A DNA stretch of 64,000 nt from Tubulanus polymorphus (lineage: Eukaryota; Nemertea; Palaeonemertea; Tubulaniformes; Tubulanidae): assembly GCF_964204645.1 (NCBI RefSeq), contig NC_134026.1:26368650-26432649 (forward strand), written 5' to 3'. The notes beneath the pieces are model-generated. The model saw only the letters and a list, made by a program, of their open reading frames with translations, was not told the DNA's origin and did no database searches. Each line of letters begins with the position of its first letter. Within the stretch, counting starts at the first letter, position 1. A program made the translations under genes and the position numbers. Positions 39,910 through 59,400 of the stretch are shown here, piece after piece.

Positions 39910-42900
39910 TTAATCCTTACTCTGGAAAACGTACAAATTGTTTGTAGCTGCGACAGCAATTATATTTTCTAAGGGATGCCACGCTGTATGTATTATCTTT
40001 TTACTGAAGTCCAAACAATCGACGCTAATTTCATCTTTTTTACGTTTTCCGCCACCGGAAACTTTCCTAGGTTTCAGTACAGTACGTGGTTTCATATTTT
40101 CGCGCGAGGCTTCCAACGTTACATCCCGTTTCGTTTCTCGATCGAACATCCGGAAGAAGTTGTTATACGATCCAGTCATTATATGTCTGTAAAACAAAAT
40201 CCGTTTGAAATGTGTTCAATTAAGCCGTATAATAAAACATTCTCAACAAACGAGATTCAATCGAATTTCTACTTACTTATCATCCCCGCTCCAGGCACAT
40301 TCGAATTTATCAAAAATGCAATCATTTTCGTACAAAGCGCAAAGCTTACTACGTAAATACTCATGCACCTGGTAAGTTTCAATTGGTTTAGTGTCCATGT
40401 GCAAATCCCACACCTTCACAGAAAGGTAATCACGTGTTATGAGGTATCGGCCGTTGTGACTAAACTTCACATCCGATATACTGCTGATGATTTCTGAGAA
40501 AAAGCTGCGATTCATCGGATCTTCAGGTTCTTCAAATACTACGAATAAAGAACGTTGTTTCTTAGGCACGATTAAAGCTTAATGCAGAAGAGGTTGTGTT
40601 CAATATACAATGCATAGTCACTCATCAACTGATGGCCCAGGGTTTATCACCATACAAACTATCACATCACACCTGCTCGTAATTAACCAATGATATACTC
40701 ACATTTAGCATGTTGATCACATAATGCTTGTTGTCGCATATCACAGAGGCGTATTGTTCCTTTGCTACTACTATACACAAAAACATTACATTCAGTCGGA
40801 TGAAATTCTGCTGCCGTTATTACTTCAGTTAGTTCCTCCATGTTCGCAGGTTTAATATCAACGATATCTATGCACAGGTTAAGGTGACAATAAACAGAAG
40901 TGTTTGTAATAGATAGAAAAATAACCCTAGAAGTACATTCACAAATCAGGTACTTCATTTAGCAATAAATCAATCTTCAAGATGACCCTGTTAAATCAGA
41001 GCTGCCAGCCTTGATTTTATCTTTTACTGAACACATGTCCAAGTAATTTCCACGAACGAAGTAATTTCCAGCCGTTTCAAATTTTCAAAACAGAAGATGT
41101 CTTAAAAGAATTAACGCTCAGCATATTGCTGGTCACCATTATCAACCAAATGAGCGGTTGGAACAATCAGAACAGTAGACAGCTTTGATCAGCCATTCAC
41201 TTGAGAGTGGCTAAATGTAATATCTTGAATTTTGAAAGCCTTATTTTCATGCATGTGGTGTGTAAAAGGATACTAAAACTTTGATCCGTGATCTCCATAT
41301 GCCACAAGTTAATACGAAGATCATCAGCCGACATGTACGTCTCCTGGTCGCTGTTAACCGATATAGAATTAATGTGATACGTGTGAGCATTAGCGAATAT
41401 TCGTCTCGGACTAGCTTCGACCATCAGCTCCATCGGTTTGAATACCGGTACCCGTAACGTATTGATCGTCATATCATCTCGTTTCAAGCCGCCTTCATCT
41501 TTCACATTGTAAGTTCCGTCTGGACGTTTATCTCGCTCGGAAACTTTCCACAACTTGATCGTCTTATCTGAAAAATTGTCGTTTGAAAAACTGTGAAATT
41601 GATAATCGCAAATGTAACGAAGTTGTCACTATTAGTTGAACCGGACAACTTCAGTCAAACTCGCATGAAGTCGACATGTTAAGTAGTATAATCATAGGTT
41701 GTATGAATTTCAGAATCCTGTTTTCCCCTTACGAATTTCCTAGTTTTTGTCAAGCCCTACAAATGCTCAAGTTGCGCTGGGATTGAATGTTCCGACAAAA
41801 TGTTTCCCAATTAAATCTAAGTCTTCCTTAAGTCACAGATCCATTTTACCGTTGACAATTTTATGGTAGCCAACTTTTTGTGAACTAAAACGGTGAGATA
41901 TGCTAGACGTCCGCTGAAGTTTTAACTCATTACATTTAAAAGCCGACTACGTATACAACTCGTGGCTCATGTAAGTTGTTAGGTCCCAAACTCAGTCTGC
42001 AAATTCATGTGGCATAGATGATAGATCCCTTAGAAACCGGATTAATTTCATTGGTCTGACATCAACAGAATGGATCTTACTGCTTACATACCGTTAGTTG
42101 ATAGCAAAAAGTGAGCCGGGTTAGTTTGCTGCAACCATTTAATCTTGTTTATTTTTTCTTCAATCTCTAAGCTTTTCAGGTAATCAAACTCGGGTTCGTG
42201 ACTTTGAAAGGTGCTATATACGTTGTATTCCCCTCGGCGTGGTAGGCCGGGCTGGATCTGAAATAGATTTCATTAACATTCACATTTCAAAGATTTGATT
42301 CAAATAGAATCAATAGTGCAGCAGCTGAATGTATGACTTACCGTTTGATCTCGCTGGAAAATGACGACTCTTCCACCTTTATCTCCGGTAGCAAGAAGTT
42401 CACCATTTTGATTAAATTCAACACATGATATAATATCCGCTGAAAACATATACCATATCAGAGTTGTGGTAAATATTACTGCCTGTACCAACGAGCTATA
42501 ATAGCTTGACACTCCTGCAGTGGGGCGTTAGTGGGTCAAGAAGAGACGAGAGTTGCTTAATAATAGTCTGTATTTAAATAGGGTCCTTGGTTTGTGCTAT
42601 CATCGATGTCAAGCTTTGTTCAAAACGTATTGCTCAAACACATCATGAATGCCAGATACAGTTTACAAATTCGATAATTGGAATGCCAATCAATCGAAAG
42701 AAAGTAGATTTGATTTTTATTTCCGGGTTTGAGTTCCAGAAATCGACTTACCCTCGGTTATTTCCTCCTCGATTGTTCCCTTTACCTGGGAAAAACACCA
42801 TTGTATATCTCCCCCATTACCTAGAATAGAAAAGCACAAACGAATAATTGAGAGAAACCTCGGAAAATACGAGGTGAAGCAAGAGAACAAAATCTGACAA

Positions 42901-42970
42901 GAGAGGAGGAACCGGTACATTGACGGGAGTAGCCTCGAAAGAAAGTTAAAGTAGACCACTTACCAGCCAT
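39910..42970 (-). CDS. PPP2R2A: PP2A 55-kDa regulatory subunit B (B55, WD40 propeller)
   Basis: This encodes the B55 subunit, which steers the PP2A core enzyme to substrates, for example at mitotic exit. Exons on minus: 42970-42964, 42820-42752, 42439-42342, 42257-42092, 41567-41274, 40867-40703, 40538-40277 and 40186-39910. They join in phase to 445 residues (human B55-alpha 447). The first coding exon is a 7-bp piece (ATGGCTG) followed by [14 protein letters not shown], the expected start. Further signature blocks are [64 protein letters not shown] and [19 protein letters not shown]. The protein is nearly collinear with vertebrate B55. Invertebrates usually have one gene for the A-D paralogues, so the symbol marks the family rather than a specific paralogue. 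Confidence 0.95.
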
Positions 42971-43260
42971 GATACTAGCTAGAAAATATCCTCAAGTAAT
43001 CTTATGAATATTCGCCTTAGTAAATATTCCTAAGTAGCTCATAAATATCAAGAAATAAGATAGGATGCAACCCGATATTGGGCGAACCAGAAATCGGGTA
43101 CCGAGCCGATACAAAATGGCGCACAGGACTAGTGACGTCAGAATCACTGAGCATTCTGGGACGTCACAATATGACGCGCGGGTAATTCAATATTTTGTCG
43201 TACTGGGTTCGAATCCGTATTATTCGAAAATTATCGTGGCTCCGAGATGCATCTTAGGGG
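42971..43260 (-). promoter_or_regulatory. Promoter region of the PP2A B55 gene
   Basis: Upstream of the B55 start, 43100-43180 is locally GC-richer. It holds a perfect CRE, TGACGTCA (43133-43140), a second half-type GACGTCAC (43160-43167), an AAAATGGCG YY1-like site (43113-43121) and, on minus, CCCAGAATGC as in ZNF143 sites. A TATA box is not evident. The mix fits a broadly active promoter. Function is inferred from motifs. Confidence 0.45.
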
Positions 43261-46200
43261 ATTTACCTTTATTCTTATTTACAGCAGCGTTGATCATTCC
43301 CCCAATTTTAGAAATGCTTGTCTGATGTCGAAGCATAATCGGCATCGTCACACAGTAGTGTACACTCACATGCACACGTACTCGTACCTCACCCCTGAAA
43401 TGTCAAAGTCTTAAGCAAAAGTGACTTCTAAATACACTTAAGTTTCTTTCGTTTCCGGCGTAAAGGATATTTCCACAGCGCTTTATCGCTGTCGTTTGAT
43501 GATATTGATTGCAACATTTCACCCAGCGAATTATTTTTAGATGGATGAAAACAACATCATATACACTCCGTGAACTGTCTAGGTGACATCAAGTCAAGTT
43601 CTAATCCCATCATTCTATTGCACGAAATTGAATAAAAGCAAAACGGATAATATAGGCTTATTTAATTTTCTTACCATTCTTACCATTATACTCGATGGGT
43701 TATGCAAAAGTCGAACCTAACTGACAAATACACCTGTTTCACGATACATTTTACTACGGGCACATATTGCTCACGTATTGTCGACCGACAATCAAACCTT
43801 GACAGTAGACTCCGTTTGAGAACGATCTTTTGGGGACCGTAAAAACGTGTCTGAATGATATCTGAGGGAATTATCAATTCTTAAATAGAGTCACATAAAA
43901 TGTTTCAACAAACGTCCGAGTTGATTGGATCCGACTCGGGCGGAGTCTAATGTATTTCGTTGCAATAGAAATTCGAACGTCCATCTCACCGTAGTCTTGT
44001 CTACACCAAAAGCCTCTTATGTCTTTAAGAAGTTGAATTGCTTCAATTTGATCTTCTTACAATTCTTGTAATTCTTCTATTATGAATATCTCACTGCGAA
44101 TTAAGGATGGTCCGCTATCTATACCTTATTATCGAACACGAATTAATAACATAATACGCGTGTACTCGTGGATATCTCGTACTCGAACATTAGATTTACT
44201 ACTCGGATATTCGACGCTGATTTAAACTACTCTCTCGTCAACATTATACCGGTGAGATGCCGAGGGACAGATTTAAAAGATGCTTCATTAGGGATGGCGA
44301 ACACCTCCCTGGTTAAAGAGTCCATGATTAGCGAAATGCAACGTGAAAAGGGTTAATTATGGCACTGTCACGCTCATGACATCAACATGAGATTAGCGTC
44401 AACAAGTTTGCATTATGCAGACTGCCATTCCGTCAGGTGAATGATTAATCAACGAAATAAGACAGGATATTGACGGGATTAAAAATTCTAATTCCAAATT
44501 GCGTGATTCCGGATCTATTAACGGCTCGGTAATGATGTTTAAAATTGAAAATTGTCTCCGAAGCAACGTAGAAACGAAGAAAGTTATTTGAGGAAGATAA
44601 CTGAGTTTTGCGATGATGAATCACTTGATAAATTTCGAACATAAACCGCTATTACCAAAAGCGTTTTTTCCCAGATATGCGCTATTTAGGCCTGATTCAT
44701 AACACTTTGAAAATCATTTCGAAGCTTGAACCTTTAATTAATTTCGTGGTGGTTATTGCCGAGTTGATAGCCCTATGGAACTGTTTTTAATTGTTTTTAG
44801 ATATATTTCTACGTACATTCAAAAAATTCTGTTTCTCGAGGCGGAGAGTGAAAACAGTAACTATTTAAATCATGTATCTATTACATGTTACTGATTCATG
44901 AGGCTGAATATATCGATGCAAATTTTCATTAAATGTCAAACGCCAGCCTGATCAGCCTGTCGATGGATAACGTCGCTGCTATAAACGCCCTTTTATTCCA
45001 AATCCACATTGATCACAATAGCGTTGATGGGTAGATCATAGTCCTCAGCACGTCTTAAAGAAGGTCGAAGTTCAATTATGAAATTTTCACTATGTGTCTT
45101 CGGGGAATTCTAGATTTGTGTGTACATGTAAAAACTAAAGCAATACAAGAATAAGGACCATTCTTGAGGCAATACAATGGTTGGTACATAACCTTATCAT
45201 AATCATAGAGTAGTTGTGACAATTCGTCCATGTTGTGACCAAGAAAGAAATCGATGTTCCACAACAAGAGATCAATTTTTTTTCTAAATTAATTGAGGTG
45301 GTTTGAACCCGCTGTAGCGAACACTTTGAAACATTGGATGCAATGAATCCACGAATTACAAGCAATCACACTAATATAATTAACTACGTGTTACTTCAAA
45401 TCAGTAGAATGTAGTGGACTGGACAGATCTGCCGATCTTATAAATATATATACATGAATATATCATGTCATTTGTAATAGATTCTGTCAATTAATCAGAG
45501 ATGCTACATGAGACATTTATACATACAGCGCGTCTACGTCTCGCAATTCCGTCCGTCAAATTCTGAAACATTCTATTGACTTTTCACATCTTTAAAGCCG
45601 AAATATCGATTATTATCTATTCATCGTATGAAACTTTCCGTCATTATGAAATCAATTCATATTCAAAATCAACTACTTAAGAATGAATAGGGAAATAAAC
45701 GCATCTCAACATAGACTTTTCTCGTTCATGTTAATATTCAGCGCCACAATTTTCAGGGATTAGTGTTTGTATGGGAAAGTGAATGGATTACTGTTCTGGT
45801 GATGTCTCGTGTGATTGACGGCTGATGGACGGTTTTTTTCAGAAATAGGAGATAAAACTGACAAATGATCAATAAAGATCGAGCTTCTTGATTGCAGCCA
45901 CTGGAGAGAAGCTATATTATATATAAACCAGACGCTTTCAATGGATATAACAAATTTGTGGCGTCTCAAGTTACCATCATTGTATCAGTTCAATATACCG
46001 AGCATTAACTTACATATAAAACATAACTGGAATCAATGTCTGGAAATAATCCAAGATAATTAAACCCTAAAATGATATGAAATCTTAATTAATCCATACA
46101 AACTTACCTGTTACTTGTCTAATTAGATATCAGCCGAAAGGTCAAACGAGAAATTCTACCTCAGGATATCCACCGCACATATATTCGTATATATCGAAGC

Positions 46201-48339
46201 ATCTGATGTCAGCGTGAAACTAAAACATGCTAGCGTCTGCTTCTCATGAAACACAACACTTTAATGGTCAATTTCTAGTTGAATTTACACGGAGTAGTCT
46301 TAAATTGTCAACCTATTTACTATTGGCAGCATATTGTACCTCCACGGCTATTCAAAGATACTAATCCCATATTTAATAATTGAAGTCAACAACCGTGTTG
46401 ATGTTATTGATATGCTGGATACATATACAACTCATAGTATTACTAACCTATTAACGAATATGTTCAATCGATTATAATCATAATCCGATGTGAATATCTA
46501 GTGATCACTATCAACTGACTAGCATTAGTCATCCGCAACACAACAATATCCTTTTTAATCCAAATACGCAGTTTATGATAACAATAACGATCGCATGCAG
46601 ATTGGCTGGAAGTCTAGTCTGCAGTGGTGTCTGCTATTCAACTGTCCTTACAGTTACAGCTGTTCCAGCTAATCAATACATACGGCTAACCTTCCTTCTA
46701 CAGTGTCGCGAGTCACAAAATGTCTGGAAGAACATTAACATTCGAAGAACTTTTCAAGCGCCAACATGTGTTCATTTACATGTGTCAATTATAACGTCTT
46801 AATATATGTTCCTTTAGAGCAGTTAATGACTGTAAAAATGGTCTCCAGACAAGAATAAAACATATACTAACTAAAACTAATGAGATAAAACAGCATACAG
46901 CAACTTTCGAGTACAATATAAATACGGGCTGGTTTATTAGCAAAATGCCTTATATATATATTTACAATGAACACATACAAGATAATATCGCGTTCGAAGT
47001 TGAATTCGTGCCAAAAATTTGAATGAAAAAATAGAATACTCTGCCATACAAAAAGTTCCGGTACATATGTTTATGAATAAATACATAGACAATGATTTCA
47101 ATGTTTGCCCGATCTCTGTACCTCTAGGGGAACTTTGAAATTGATAAATTGTGTATGTACGCACGTCCGCCATAAGCTGTATATTGTCAATGCTATACAT
47201 GTATTTCTGACCAGCTCTCATCAGTAATGACTGAACAGATAAGGAACTAACACTTCATTGTATTCATCTCTAACAATGAATTCTACGCAGAGCTTCGGAC
47301 CGGTAACTTATTTCGTAGCATGATACTGAAAATTCAACATCAGCCAATTTTTCGATGCAAGACACTGACAAATAACTTCTATCAATCACGACTGAATATA
47401 CACACGCAACACTTGTTTAGTCAGGAACCCGGGGTAGAATTGCGGACATCTTTTTTTATTTAAAGACATCCATGATCCGGCAACTGAATCAATATTATGA
47501 TAGAACATTTACGCCATTCACTCCTATAATAATGGTTCGTTGATTTCCCAAAAGTGGTGACATACAGAGCATACTAATCGAGAGTTGCAGACAACTGACA
47601 CATCACAGCAAACAAGTGCTATGTCTGGATACAGCGAATAAAGGCACTGATGCTACAAAATAATATATGTACGTATACGCATTCATCATTGCACACTGAC
47701 CGATAACTCACTGAGGGGAATCATCATGAGTACTGTCCTAGATTTAGTCAGTAGATTACAAACATTGTTTGTTTCATTTGTTATGGCAAAATAGCATTTC
47801 AAATTCTCAACTGAAACGTTGTTAAGAGAACAGCAGAACAGCAGCAGTTAAGAATAGAATCACTCTCTATATTATTCCCTGCAGAGAAGCGAGATAAACA
47901 GATTTTAAATCAGTATTTCCAAGCACGTATTCAGGCAAATGGTTCTGTGATGTGGGTTATTTTTACATTTACTCCTTCTAAACTAGATGTCAGCTGTAAA
48001 GCGTAGATCAGTATTTGGTCAGATGAATAAATATATTTCTCACTAAAAATATGATCCTAAATATACCGAATGAAAACAATCAATAATTGATTCTAAAATA
48101 CCTTGGTGGCTGTGTTAATGTGAACAAATAACTAGCATGAAATACAACACACAACAGTCAACCGATATATGTACACAAAACAAACCATAATGTGGCAAAA
48201 TAAAGATAAGTTCACCAAGAAATCCATTCGTTTATCCTTTAATGTTCAAATTAGTCCATCAACAGTCATTTATCGCATGATTGATAATATCCCGAGAATG
48301 ATCGCTCAGTAATTATGGTAACAGTAATCTAATGTCTCA
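43261..48339. other. 5 kb gene-free interval between PP2A B55 and POLR2B
   Basis: I found no frame with a recognisable domain, no tRNA and no clear repeat family in this stretch. The high end should include the POLR2B 3'UTR; a minus ATTAAA near 48238-48243 is about 100 bp past the POLR2B stop. The rest could hold leader exons or enhancers for B55, or a non-coding transcript. Confidence 0.3.
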
Positions 48340-54408
<6,069 letters not shown>

Positions 54409-56477
54409 CGTGTCTGGTTGTAGCTTTACACTTTTCTCTCTTGAGTAAGAAGTTATAGAATGAGATGATCGACGATTTGGCGATACGGATGGAGTAATTA
54501 AAGCTGCGCTTTGTCCGCCATTGTAGACAAAGCGGAAGTAACAATAACGCCACCTTGAAACTTCGAACTGAATATTAGACTGGCTGCCGGTGTTGTGCGC
54601 ATATGAAATAACGGGTGGCTCCGAGAACATCTAATTCATAGGGATGGTTTACACATTTAGTGGGTGGCTCTCGGTGGAATAGGTTTTGGCGTCGGCTAAG
54701 TCCGCCATGAAAATTTTTGTTTCTTGATCTTTCAAATAATAGTTCTTGCAATAACTCAACGGCAAACGCAATGTTAGCAATTCGGGCTTTCTTGTTACTA
54801 GCAGAATAGGCCCCAATTATCGATGCGGTTGGGTTGTGAACGCCGACGGAGCCGTGTTCTCGTGGCTTCGACGACGGAGACCTTGATCACAACGTCTTAG
54901 TATCCTGACACCGGGGATGACGTGGCATTCTACTTTTGGTCCATCGCATTGTCCGAATTCCGAATTTTTTAAATACGAAATCTGGTTTTATTCATGCGTT
55001 TTAAGTCCTCCTATGTGTGGTAGATTAACTTCTCATTTCATCCCACTGCAATAAGCAGGCCTACCGCTATAGCTATATTTTAACATGTGTTATTTGTAAA
55101 TAAAAGTAATAGATTTCCTCGCAATCAATCGCATTTACCAGTTGTTTTTATATGAATTTGATCAGAACTGTGTATCAGTGTGACTAAATGTAGAAACGGC
55201 TGCCTGTTATCATAATATCTCTCTGTGAATTAAACGAGGGGATAAGTATTCAGAGAGAAGTTGAATAAACACATTCCCGAGAGGTATACAGGGAATCCAC
55301 ACACCACTGCAACATAGAACTGCTCAACCATACAGACACCTCCACCCATCAACTAATTTTAGCCTCAGATAACAGTCGATAAAAATAGACACTTGTATAT
55401 TGCTCGTGCACAGCAAAATTTTATTAGAAAACGTTGAAACAATCCAAATATTCACTGTCATGCAATAGGCCAACAAGTACTTGTCCACCTAGTTCTAGAC
55501 GAATTGATAAGAAAAGCATTACATCTTTATTGACAAGACAGGTCAGAGTACTCTCTGCAGAGAGCGGAGCAATCGTTCTTCTCTTCACTTTTAGTTCTGG
55601 TGGTTTCCTCCAGAGCGACGCCATATTGATGGTACCGTATATGGCAACAAGAAATCCAACACCGGTGTACGCAAGTCTGCTTGGCCAACAGATTTGTACG
55701 GGGGAAATGCGTTGATGGAACATACGCAAGCTTAACAACTTCAGAGAATCGATGATGCACTTTGGTCTCGTTACGTTTATGAACTTGTTTCGAGATCAAA
55801 TCAGGAAACTACACAACAGAAACCTTCAATTGAGAGGCTAAGGGACACGACACTTTTTGAGTTGGATTTTGAATTAACTTTTAAGACCTAGATAATAAAA
55901 GCAGTTAGGAGGGGTTTTGAGTGATGTTTCTGCTCTCCCGCCCTCTTCCCTGACGAGTTTGTGCGCACACACCCTTGTCCTTAGCCTCTCAACTTGTGCC
56001 ATACCTGTATTTTCCTCTTTAAAGTTCCCGATGTTTATTCGTGTTAGAGAATTTTGGAATGCAGTCTCTCTTTGGCCAAACAGATTTGTTACTTCTTGGT
56101 GTTAGGTCGAAAACAAAAACAAGTTTAATGTAAAAAATAAATGGAGCAAACAGAAGTCGGTAAAATAAACGTTGAGGCATCATTTATGGATCCATATTTT
56201 TAAAGGTACCTTTACGATGGATGCAGCCAAAGTATGACTTAAATAATCATTTTGGATAGATCTTACTCTCCTAGATTATCGATGGAATACATTGTATCAA
56301 ATTTTTTATAGTTCGCATTGATTTTGAACAAAATTTAACTGCGCGCAGAAATAAATGTCCCGTGTGATGATTTTAACGCCACCTATATTTACTCGGATGA
56401 TCAGCAGGTACCCGGCAGCATCCGAAGTCACGTGGCACACGTTGGAGTAGCAAAGGTATGACGTCAAGATCGTTGAT
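54409..56477. other. Interval between the POLR2B start and the light-chain stop; one small orphan frame
   Basis: It should include the POLR2B promoter: GCCATT/GCCATG YY1-like sites near 54516 and 54706 and a CG-rich patch at 54820-54920. A minus-strand frame at 55738-55424 (104 codons) contains the hydrophobic stretch AYTGVGFLVAIYGTINMASL. It is followed at once by a minus AATAAA (about 55412-55418), so it may be a tiny gene or a processed copy. I do not recognise it. Nothing else is supported here. Confidence 0.35.
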
Positions 56478-59400
56478 TTACTCATCTTCTTTACCGCGCT
56501 TGATGACTGTTACGAAACTATTGTAATCGAAATGTCCACCATCGATCGGTGCTTCTTTCCACGTTTGTTTAATCTATAAATAAGAACAGGTTATTTTTGA
56601 ACCCGCGATAGATACTTTCTGATTCTCCAATGCGAAGAACCACCTGGCTTAATAACTGATCAATTACTCACTTCCTCTTTCGTGAAGTTATCACCCATAG
56701 TAGTCAAAAGTTCTTTGATACTGTAAAACAAAACAAAACGTTATGTCCCAGAATATTCATATTTCTGTATACATAGGTGGAGAATATGAAAGCCTCATCA
56801 GAATAAATGATTACTTACTATTCTTCTTCCAAATATCCTTTTTGTTCTTCGTCAAACATTCTGAATGCATTTCTCATCGTTTCCTCAGAATCCGTTCCTG
56901 AAAGAGTCATCCGAATTGAAGTTGACAGAAAAAGTAAATTGATGAGCTATCCTATCCAGCGACTGAAAATGCATCAATTATACATACCGTGCAGTTTTTC
57001 ACCGAACAGTGTGAGGAAAGCAGTGAAGTTGAGTTTGTCTGGAGCTTCCTTCAGCATAGCCTTCAGTTCATCATCCTTCGGTTCACGACCTATTTGATAA
57101 ACGATAAATTAAAAACTTTTTCTCACTACGATTTCCATATCAGATTTTGAAAACTTAATCATTATAGTCGGTATGACTTACCCAGGGAGGCATACATATC
57201 TTTGAGATCTTCAATATCGATAAATCCATCTCTATTTTGATCAATCATTGTAAATGCCTAAAACCGAACAAGTTCGAATACTCATATACACATTATTTTA
57301 TTTGTATGATCTTCACCGTTGTATTTCTTTCGGATTTATGATATAATCTAATATGATATGATATGTATCATTAATTATTTTTAGTATCTCATCTATAAGC
57401 GATTGCGCCTAGGACTGAAGAGAGATATGATATTAAGCTCTAATGTTAGAACGATATATTCTATCATATCATTGGACATTCATAAAAATATCACTGTATA
57501 TATTTCCTGAAAATCGAATCTTTATCTGAACATATTAAAACAAGTTGTAAACAGAAAACCATGAGAGCAAGATGAGGCGTTTCTTTTCCTATCGAAGCTG
57601 GGTTTTGAATATATGATGCTATGGATTGATCAGCCAAAATATGATTAACTTCATATGTGAATTGAAATGAAGATATGAGGACACGACACACGATACGAAT
57701 AATGACATATATTTTATAGAAATATATAAGTTTACGCAACATACAGTGTATTGAAAATTCGAATCATAACCTCAAAATTGTAAAACTCAAGCTGACGCAT
57801 GAAGCTTTTCATTTCCAAACTAATTGGGCTTGAATAACAGAAATTGTAAGGTTTTGATTTGAACTCATTAAAAAGTTTCGGATAAATGAGCAGGTATTTT
57901 GAATACGTAATATTCTAAGATTTAACCCTGAAGTTTCGATTACCCATACTTGAAGCTGATATGGCAAAATAGGACAGTTCCGGCCAGGGCCCACTTTTGG
58001 CAAAATTATTTTGTATAAATGAAAAAATAATTTATCCGGATAATGTTAACAGAAACAATAGAAATAAACATTGAAAACACAAGAATATAAGCGGAAGCAA
58101 ATAAAAGAAATGTCAATTGATAATTGATACAGGATCATTATTTTCATCATCAAATATCTACTATAAAGAGTGTTTTCTATTTATGTTTAATCTTTATGGT
58201 AAGTAAATCGCAATTGTTTGCTTACGACTCAGTATATCGTACTTAGTTACAGTATAATCATGTCTAAACAAGAGCAGCATTGCAGCTTTGCCATATTCTC
58301 CTAACTAGCGTTTCATAATATGATGTTAACAAAAAGATATTGTTTCGTTCCTGCCATTGGAGCACAAGAGTTGTGGTACTATATCTGTATTGTAATAGAT
58401 AATGATGTTTACATAATATGTGTATATGCATAATCCACAAACGAAAGAAATTCGTAAGATGAAATCATAAGAAAGAATGACAAAAATCTTTTCACTGATA
58501 GAAATAAGGTAAAGGTAGGAATAATTGAACCGGTCAGATCGGAATTTTTTACATGGACTTCTAGGATTAGAACCAAACCAAACATAAAACAAACAGGATT
58601 GGAGAAGATTAGGGAACTTTTCAAATCTCATATTCAATTTTCTATATATATAATTCTGGAAATGAATAAGTGCAAGGACAAAAAGAAAAGGTGCATTGGT
58701 AAAAATCGGAATATATTTGGCACTGAATGGAATTGTGTCTAGGAAGGACTCTTGCCATAAAAGCAGGGGTAAAGCAATCTATTCCGAATATTGCCGTTTT
58801 TTAGTTAATATCCAGCAGTTTAACGCTGCGTGAACTACTATGCTTAAAAATGGCTGAATTTTCATTCTCCTCTTTGTAACCAATATGGTCAGAGCTGCTC
58901 ATCCACCCACCCCCATTATTTTCAACGATAACGATTCGATTGAGGCCTTGCTCGACGCGGAAGCCACATCCTACGTATAAGAATACAGGTCCACAACATG
59001 CATTAATAGAGGGCCATCCCCTAGGGCACACCATGCTCTACCGAACCTCTTTCAACTCCTGGATCTGATGTGGAGGAAACATGGCCGTGACATTGCGACT
59101 CTTTCTCTGAAAAACAAGGAACATTCTACGTCTAGATTCATGCATTTACATAGATGTTACCATCTATACCTCTTTGAATTCTTGAATCTGATGCTGGGGG
59201 AACAGGGCAAAAACGTTAGAAGTGGCCCTATGGGCTCTTTTTTCGCCTCCACCTTCCTTCGCTTTTTTGGCGGCCTGAAATTACAAACGAGTCAAGCGTG
59301 GTGACGGTTAAGGCGAAGCATCCCCTATGGGGCACACACTGAGTAGTCTACTGCTCACACACCTATAAAGGTCACACACCTAGAGGTCACACACTAGAGG

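Noticed and set aside
46575-46802. 75-codon frame with a hydrophobic start resembling a signal peptide
   Set aside because: No similarity, splice context or poly(A) signal supports it; its length is expected by chance in this region.
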